Part shown: piece by piece, positions 59,181 through 64,000 of the stretch
Layout: each line of letters starts with the position of its first letter
Position numbering within the stretch: the first letter of the stretch is position 1
Assembly (NCBI GenBank): GCA_001725255.1
Contig: MEFV01000012.1
Span: forward strand, 40,233-104,232
Length of the DNA: 64,000 nt
Direction of reading: 5' to 3'
Origin: Comamonas sp. SCN 67-35
GTDB lineage: Bacteria > Pseudomonadota > Gammaproteobacteria > Burkholderiales > Burkholderiaceae_C
The notes under the pieces: generated by a model
What the model was told of the DNA's origin: nothing
The model's database searches: none
Seen by the model: the letters and a program-made list of their open reading frames with translations, nothing else
Made by a program: the position numbers and the translations under genes

Positions 59181-60016
59181 CGCCGGCTCCCCACGGCGCC
59201 GACGATGCCGAAATCCTGCTCCACCGACGGCCCGGGATGGTGAAACGGCACCGGCCCGGCCGGCAAGGCATGCACGAACTGATGCACCAGCGGATCGGTG
59301 CTGGTGCGGACCTCGCCCGGCGTGCCTTGCGCCGCCACGTTGCCCGCGCCAAGGATGATCACGTGATCGGCCAGCGCAAAGGTCTCCTGCAGGTTGTGCG
59401 AGACGAGAATCGTGGTCAGGCCCATGGCATCGCTGAGCTGGCGGATGAGCTGAGCCGCAATGCCCAGCGAAATCGGATCGAGCCCCGCGAAGGGCTCGTC
59501 GTACATGATGAGTTCGGGATCGAGTGCGATGGCGCGTGCCAGGGCCACCCGCCGCGCCATGCCACCGGAAATCTGGCTGGGCATCAGGTCGCGCGCGCCG
59601 CGCAGCCCCACCGCGTGCAGCTTCATCAGCACGATGTCGCGCACCAGCGTTTCACTCAGCGTGGTGTGTTCACGCAAGGGGAAAGCCACGTTGTCCAGCA
59701 CGCTCATGTCGGTGAATAGCGCGCCGAACTGGAACAGCATGCCCATGCGCCTGCGCGCCGCGTACAGCTCGGCCCTGGTCATCGGGCCCACGTCCTTGCC
59801 ATCCACCAGCACCTGCCCCTGCTGCGCGCGCTGCTGCCCGCCGATGAGCCTCAGCACCGTGGTCTTGCCGCCGCCGGACGCGCCCATGATGGCTGTCACC
59901 TTGCCGCGCGGCACCGACAGGGATACGTCGCGCAGCACCGGGCGGGCGCCATACCCGAAGGTGACGCCACGCAACTCCACGAAGGAATCAGGGATCAAGG
60001 CTTCATTCGAAGACAT
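59177..60016 (-). CDS. mlaF: MlaF-type lipid ABC ATPase
   Basis: A 279-residue ATPase from ATG 60016 (a TTG 18 bases earlier is in frame but unlikely). Walker A GASGGGKTT, Q-loop MLFQFGALFTDMSVLDNVAFPLREH (a hallmark of MlaF), signature ISGGMARRVALAR, Walker B LIMYDEPFAGLD and H-loop VSHNLQE. It powers phospholipid movement by MlaFEDB. First gene of the long mla-yad-bolA-murA-his run, with its promoter presumably in the 224-base gap shared with speD. Confidence 0.94.
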   Translation of the reverse strand: MSSNEALIPDSFVELRGVTFGYGARPVLRDVSLSVPRGKVTAIMGASGGGKTTVLRLIGGQQRAQQGQVLVDGKDVGPMTRAELYAARRRMGMLFQFGALFTDMSVLDNVAFPLREHTTLSETLVRDIVLMKLHAVGLRGARDLMPSQISGGMARRVALARAIALDPELIMYDEPFAGLDPISLGIAAQLIRQLSDAMGLTTILVSHNLQETFALADHVIILGAGNVAAQGTPGEVRTSTDPLVHQFVHALPAGPVPFHHPGPSVEQDFGIVGAVGSRR

Positions 60017-60115
60017 GCTGTACGGCTGCGGCAAGAGCCGTCATGATAAAAGCGCATCCAGATCGCCGCCGGCTGCTGAACGAGCAGACGCGCCAACGCT
60101 TGGACAACCCCTTAC

Positions 60116-60121
60116 TATAAT
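60116..60121 (+). promoter_or_regulatory. TATAAT hexamer upstream of speD
   Basis: A perfect -10 hexamer, 119 bases before the speD start. The nearest TTGGAC lies only ten bases upstream, too close for a standard -35, so the element is only a candidate. Confidence 0.25.
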
Positions 60122-60240
60122 TGCTGGTTCTGTTTTGCACTGCAAGGCACGGGAATTATCGCCTGTGGCCGGGCATGGCTGACCGGACCCACCGAGCATG
60201 CCCGCCTGCCCTTGCCCACTCAAGGAAAGGTCTCCATCCG

Positions 60241-60636
60241 ATGGATCAAGCTGTCGCCGCACGCTCCCCAACCCGCCTCGCCACGGGCCTGCACCTCATC
60301 GGTGACCTCTATGGCTGCACGTGCGACCGCAGACTGATGCATGACGCAGGATATCTGGAGAATTTCTGCAAGGAAAGCGTCGCGGCCGCGGGCCTGACGG
60401 CGGTGGGCTCGCTCTTTCACGCCTTTGGCGAGAGCGGCGGGGTCACGGGCGTCATCGTGCTGGCGGAGTCGCACCTGTCCATTCACACCTGGCCTGAATC
60501 GGGCTACGTGACGCTGGACGTCTACGTCTGCAACTACACCGAGAACAACCGGCCGAAGGCCCAGAAGCTGTTCAACACCCTGCAGGCGGCATTCAACCCG
60601 AGCGAACCCCGGTTGCACCGTGTGGACAGGGCATGA
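60241..60636 (+). CDS. speD: S-adenosylmethionine decarboxylase proenzyme (class 1B)
   Basis: A 131-residue pyruvoyl enzyme that decarboxylates SAM to give the aminopropyl donor for spermidine. The self-processing site is ESHLSIHTWPE: cleavage is expected between Glu76 and Ser77, Ser77 becoming the pyruvoyl group. The short length and this motif place it in the small class 1B (Thermotoga/Bacillus-like) group rather than the larger E. coli type. AAGGAAAGG stands upstream of the ATG. It overlaps speE by four bases. Confidence 0.94.
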   Translation: MDQAVAARSPTRLATGLHLIGDLYGCTCDRRLMHDAGYLENFCKESVAAAGLTAVGSLFHAFGESGGVTGVIVLAESHLSIHTWPESGYVTLDVYVCNYTENNRPKAQKLFNTLQAAFNPSEPRLHRVDRA

Positions 60637-61586
60637 TCTTGCCCGCTTCCCGGGTGCGGGCAGTCGCAGAGCGCCTGAACGAACACTTCGGCTTTTATCT
60701 GACGCACTGCCGCCTGCTGGCCGAGAGCCGATCGCCGTGGCAGCACATTGAAATTTTCGAGCACCCGCTTTTCGGCAGGCTCATGCGCATCGACGAATGC
60801 TTCATGACGAGCGAGCGCGACGAATTTTTCTACCACGAGCCCATGGTGCACCTGCCCGCGACGGCCCACCCCGGCGTGCGCCGCGCCCTGATCGTGGGCG
60901 GCGGCGATGGAGGAGCGGCCGAAGAGCTGCTCAAGCTGCCCGGCATCGAGCACGTGACGCTGTGCGAACTCGACGAAGAAGTGATCCGCATGGCAAGGCA
61001 ATGGCTGCCATCCATCCATCGCGGCGCACTCGATGATCCGCGCCTGCGCATCCAGACAGGTGACGCGCGCAGCTTCATCCGGACCACGGCCGAGCGCTTC
61101 GACCAGATCGTGCTGGACCTGACCGATCCATTCGGCCCGGCCATCGAGCTCTACACCGTCGAGTTCTACCGGGCCTGTCAGCACATCCTCAATCCTGGAG
61201 GCGTGCTGTCGCTGCACCTGGGCTCGCCCATCCACCTGCAGGAAAGCATGCGGCGCATCCACGCCTCGCTGCGCGCCGTTTTCACCGTCGTGCGCCCCTA
61301 CCTCCAGTACGTGCCGCTCTATGGCACGCTGTGGTGCATGGCCGTGGCGTCGGATACAACCGACCCGGCCGCACTCGCGCCACAGGAAGTGGACACACGG
61401 CTCAGACACCGCGGCATCAAGGACTTGCAGCTCTACAACGGGCAGACGCACCAGGCGCTGCTGGCGCAGCCGAATTTCGTGCGGGAGCTGCTGAGCCAGA
61501 GCGCCGCGCCGCTGCACCACGCCGACGTGCTGAGCGATATTCACGACCCTGCGCAATTGCCCAGGATCACCATCAGCGAATCCTGA
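60633..61586 (+). CDS. speE: Spermidine synthase (polyamine aminopropyltransferase)
   Basis: A 317-residue enzyme moving the aminopropyl group from decarboxylated SAM to putrescine. The SAM-fold motif is VGGGDGGAAEELLKLPGIEHVTLCELDEEVI, with substrate-binding MTSERDEFFYHEPMVHLP and DLTDPFGPAIELYTVEFY. It is slightly longer than the 280-290 residues typical of SpeE and lacks the membrane region of the long fused forms. Start ATGA overlap with speD. It is the last clear core gene before the less GC-rich end of the window. Confidence 0.93.
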   Translation: MILPASRVRAVAERLNEHFGFYLTHCRLLAESRSPWQHIEIFEHPLFGRLMRIDECFMTSERDEFFYHEPMVHLPATAHPGVRRALIVGGGDGGAAEELLKLPGIEHVTLCELDEEVIRMARQWLPSIHRGALDDPRLRIQTGDARSFIRTTAERFDQIVLDLTDPFGPAIELYTVEFYRACQHILNPGGVLSLHLGSPIHLQESMRRIHASLRAVFTVVRPYLQYVPLYGTLWCMAVASDTTDPAALAPQEVDTRLRHRGIKDLQLYNGQTHQALLAQPNFVRELLSQSAAPLHHADVLSDIHDPAQLPRITISES

Positions 61587-62155
61587 GCGCGCCAGCACGG
61601 GAAACCGGTGCCCGGGGCCAGAACGCGTTACATGGCGTCGATCACGAGGCAGAAAGCGAGCGTAGGGCGGTGCAAACAGTAGCAGCGCGGTGCGCCAGCA
61701 GATTGCCATGGAGCCAATCATGGAGCCTTTGCGAGCCGCAGTGGCAACTCCTTCGCTCCGCTTCGCCCTACTGCGCTGCACCCGCTTCCGTTTGCGCGAA
61801 GAGATGGAGGCTACAACGCCACCGATGTCCGTTCCCGGCGCGAAAAACCCTTCAATTCGTGAAGCCGAACGACGTCTCGAGGCTGATCTGAGTCATTCAC
61901 AGTTCTGGGCCTGACCGACGGCTCTCGTCAACACCGGTCAGCTGATCTGGCTGACAGGCGCCGGAAGAAAGTCCGGCGTTTGTCGTCCTGCCGCCACTGC
62001 TGTTACGCTTGTTTAACAACAACATATTCGTGCAATAGGGGTATCCGATAGCCCTGCAGCGCGTGATCTCGCGCAACCTGCGCTCGTTCTTGACGCAGTC
62101 CCGGGACTTCGTAGGCTCGCAGATCTCAACCGTGGCTCAAGAATGAGGAATAGGC
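61587..62155. other. Intergenic/transition region, no gene recognised
   Basis: About 570 bases between speE and an accessory gene. Short frames (for example 61690-61914, plus strand) have no family resemblance and no convincing ribosome site. It contains two small hairpins (61936-61978), loosely inverted GTAGGGCG and CGCCCTAC segments (near 61663 and 61764), and an AT-richer stretch near 62005-62040 that may hold a promoter for the next gene. Composition becomes less GC-rich along it. Confidence 0.5.
61936..61981 (+). terminator. Twin hairpins, weak terminator candidate
   Basis: GTCAGC/GCTGAC (61936-61954) is followed at once by CGCCGGA/TCCGGCG (61959-61978) and TTTG. The arms are short, and the distance from speE (350 bases) makes a role for speE uncertain. 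Confidence 0.3.
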
Positions 62156-63379
62156 GTGAAAGCCAGAAAGTCGATCGCTGTACCGGAACTGCCTGCAAAT
62201 ATGAGCGACATGGCACGAGCGGCACTCCAAGAGCTGGAGCCCGCCGGGCCTCCGCGTTCGCCTGAGGAAGGACGTGGGTTGATGTTGTCGGCGCAAACAG
62301 AGGCCGGTAGAGGCCTTCCGCCCTACTACCTTGTCTATTTTCTTCTCGTTGATCTACTCAAGTTCCCGAGTCTTGGTCAATGGGAAAAGAGCGCATGGAC
62401 GGTACCCGTCAGGTTCCGCGGTCGCTTATACGGCATAGAGCATCGAAAGATGGGGCTCGGCGTCTTCGAACCCAATCTCGACCCCAACGCGAGAATGAGC
62501 GGTCGGCCAAGTCAGCAAGGCGAGAAGGATGCGACCGCTATTGTCGACGCGATCAAGAAGGCCGTCTCAGTTGCGACCCCATACTTCCAGTGGCGTGCAC
62601 TGCAAGCAATTGCGACATCTGATCTGAATGTCGTCAACAAAAACTCTGATCTGTTCGAACGCTACGAGTATTTTCGCGACCAGTTCAACACACAAGTCGT
62701 TGAAAGAAAAGAGCTGGAAAGTAAGGCGAAGGACAGAGGAAGCGAATCCCCTGGGACGTTCAACTTCGAGCTCATCTCATCGTGGTTGTCGGTTAACAAG
62801 CAAGTGAGCTGGTGTGCGCTGGCTGCCATCGAAGCTTTCTTCAGCTGGACTGAGCACGCGTTTATCCATCTCGCGATACTTCAGGGAAAGCTGACCGTGG
62901 GTACGCAAGTTGCGGAGCTCGCCGAGGACAACTGGAATGCGAAATTCAAGGCCGCGCTCGATATCTCGGATAAAAACACCAAAGCGCACTACGACAAGCT
63001 CTTGGATCTTCGTGCACAGGTAAGGAACTTCGTGGCTCACGGGGCGTTCGGCAAAGAGGGCCAAGCGTTTCGTTTCCACTCGGGTGCGGGCTCCGTCTCC
63101 GTTCTGCTGACCAACGATCGAGACCATCAAGTTAGCTTCACAGGTCGAGTCGCCTTCGATGAGGCGTCGGCGATAACGGAGATCGGTTCGTTTCTTGACC
63201 ACCTATGGGCGGGAGCACTGGCGCCCGCAAGGCACTATCTCTTCAGTGTCCTTCCTAGCATTCTGTCGTACGCGACTGATGGTACCTACGCACGCGCTAT
63301 GCAGTCCGAGGAGGACATGCTCAGTTTCGTCGACGGCCTGACTCGTCGGTTCGAGCAGGCTGCAGACATGGATTGGTAG
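62156..63379 (+). CDS. Unrecognised protein with a HEPN-like C-terminal helical region
   Basis: A 407-residue protein from GTG 62156, with GAGGA upstream. I do not recognise the full-length family. Residues about 213-300 are helical: a first amphipathic helix ALAAIEAFFSWTEHAFIHLAILQ, then LLDLRAQVRNFVAHGAFG, which contains RNFVAH (Arg290-His295). That is the R-N-x-x-x-H form of the Rx4-6H motif of HEPN ribonucleases, often found in toxins and abortive-infection proteins. The N-terminal 200 residues include a hydrophobic YYLVYFLLVDLLKFP segment and show no known motif. No signal peptide. Composition is much less GC-rich than speE, fitting transfer. A role in RNA cleavage or phage defence is inference from one motif and context. 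Confidence 0.55.
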   Translation: MKARKSIAVPELPANMSDMARAALQELEPAGPPRSPEEGRGLMLSAQTEAGRGLPPYYLVYFLLVDLLKFPSLGQWEKSAWTVPVRFRGRLYGIEHRKMGLGVFEPNLDPNARMSGRPSQQGEKDATAIVDAIKKAVSVATPYFQWRALQAIATSDLNVVNKNSDLFERYEYFRDQFNTQVVERKELESKAKDRGSESPGTFNFELISSWLSVNKQVSWCALAAIEAFFSWTEHAFIHLAILQGKLTVGTQVAELAEDNWNAKFKAALDISDKNTKAHYDKLLDLRAQVRNFVAHGAFGKEGQAFRFHSGAGSVSVLLTNDRDHQVSFTGRVAFDEASAITEIGSFLDHLWAGALAPARHYLFSVLPSILSYATDGTYARAMQSEEDMLSFVDGLTRRFEQAADMDW

Positions 63380-63761
63380 GCCTACGAAGATGCAGAAACG
63401 GACGGTAGTACCGGCGCAAGAGATCATCAAGATGCCTGCGCCATAGGGCAGCTTGAGCATGTCGGCCCGTTGATTTCGCAAACAGAGATATTTGCTTGAG
63501 CTCGGCGGCTGGCGTCCGCTTTGCGACGTCATCCGCCGGTTGCCTGAACAACTGGAAGACCGCAATCGCTGCAAAGCCGGCCTAGGTGCTCGCGGTCGGC
63601 TTGAGGCTGGTTGCAGACGTTCAGAATGCTGGACTGTAAAGTCCGCTTGCAGAACAGAAAGCGGAGCGCAACCTCCTCTTCGCGACGGGTGGTGGCGATC
63701 CTGGGGAAGGCTCCGCGACAGTTCGCGCTCGAGCTAGGCAATTTGCCGGCGCCGAAGACAA
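63380..63761. other. Region without a recognisable gene
   Basis: Several short frames overlap on both strands (for example 63203-63574 minus, 63529-63741 minus, 63611-63814 plus); none shows a family pattern or a good ribosome site. It may be degraded accessory DNA. No repeat of the two families seen elsewhere is present. Confidence 0.4.
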
Positions 63762-64000
63762 CTAAGGCACCATCTGCGCCCCTCCTGACCGCGGAGGCGC
63801 CCGCACGTCGATAAAGTGTGGGTCAGCGTAGCTGCGCACCCAAGTTTGCACACTACCGTCTCCTGGCCAGATCTTCTCGAGTGGATGATCCGTAAAGGAG
63901 GCTAGTACGTCAACACGTAAATTACGGAACGTAATGGCGTCCCAGCTTTCGGTCGGCATCCTGTCGAGTGAACTTCCACTCGATTGTGCATCGCTGCGCG
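63762..64000 (-). CDS. Possible C-terminal end of a gene running off the window
   Basis: On the minus strand a frame is open from the window's last bases to a stop at 63762, about 79 residues, with no stop upstream. The internal ATG at 63959 need not be the start. The translation (for example TESWDAITFRNLRVDVLASF and DGSVQTWVRSYADPHFIDV) looks more protein-like than nearby frames, but I recognise no family. Confidence 0.3.
   Translation of the reverse strand, partial: RSDAQSSGSSLDRMPTESWDAITFRNLRVDVLASFTDHPLEKIWPGDGSVQTWVRSYADPHFIDVRAPPRSGGAQMVP

Noticed and set aside
60100..60121. TTGGAC plus TATAAT as a full sigma-70 promoter for speD
   Set aside because: The spacing is only ten bases, too short for a normal promoter; only the -10 hexamer is kept, at low confidence.
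61690..61914. Small 74-residue frame after speE
   Set aside because: No ribosome site, no family pattern, and it overlaps other equally open frames in both directions.

Overview
The window is GC-rich, densely packed chromosome from a Gram-negative betaproteobacterium, most likely Comamonadaceae (Burkholderiales; Acidovorax/Alicycliphilus/Diaphorobacter-like). The evidence is the Burkholderiales-type porin, the smc-zipA-ligA block, the mla-yadGH-bolA-murA-hisG-hisD block, a short-form HisG, a small class 1B SpeD, an extracellular type 2 PHB depolymerase, and a dispersed intergenic repeat beginning TTTGATAGCTG that occurs in about eight degenerate copies. I see no rRNA, tRNA, CRISPR array or intact insertion sequence.

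Layout. 1-4769 (+): the end of a ProX-type betaine-binding protein, a porin, a secreted SH3 protein, and a LuxR-type response regulator followed by a hybrid sensor kinase. 5078-17520 (mainly -): a DUF2249 gene with a strong terminator, an RssA-like patatin, ligA, zipA, smc, a large CHASE/PAS/GGDEF/EAL protein and a LysR regulator. 17632-21872 (+): valine/3-hydroxyisobutyrate catabolism (mmsA, acyl-CoA dehydrogenase, a TfoX-N protein, mmsB). 21975-24129 (-): a SMUG-type uracil-DNA glycosylase and an MFS exporter. 24243-29052 (+): a TolC/HlyD/double ABC-2 permease efflux operon with no ATPase gene. 29141-32650 (+): fahA, maiA, hemH, hslR. 32738-35137 (-): a chemoreceptor with a C-terminal Cache domain and an alpha/beta hydrolase.

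35257-43928 (-) is the most interesting stretch. Seven co-directional genes encode a periplasmic binding protein, an extracellular PHB depolymerase, a complete LivGFHM-type ABC importer and a lipoprotein 3-hydroxybutyrate-oligomer hydrolase. I read it as a candidate single locus for depolymerising external PHB, importing the products and finishing hydrolysis. The transporter's substrate is inferred from context only.

44116-45039 (-) is an Mrr-type type IV restriction enzyme of less GC-rich composition, inserted in the core. 45071-49610 holds an acyl-CoA synthetase, ahpF, ahpC and a divergent bacterioferritin. 49612-60016 (-) is a long envelope/histidine block: the Mla phospholipid-transport genes (mlaFEDACB), a PAS-GGDEF diguanylate cyclase, yadGH, bolA, murA, hisG and hisD. 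60241-61586 (+) is speD-speE.

From about 61600 to the end the composition shifts and core synteny stops. This edge carries an unrecognised 407-residue protein with an RN-x3-H motif like that of HEPN ribonucleases, and the end of a possible gene running off the window. It looks like the start of an accessory or defence region.
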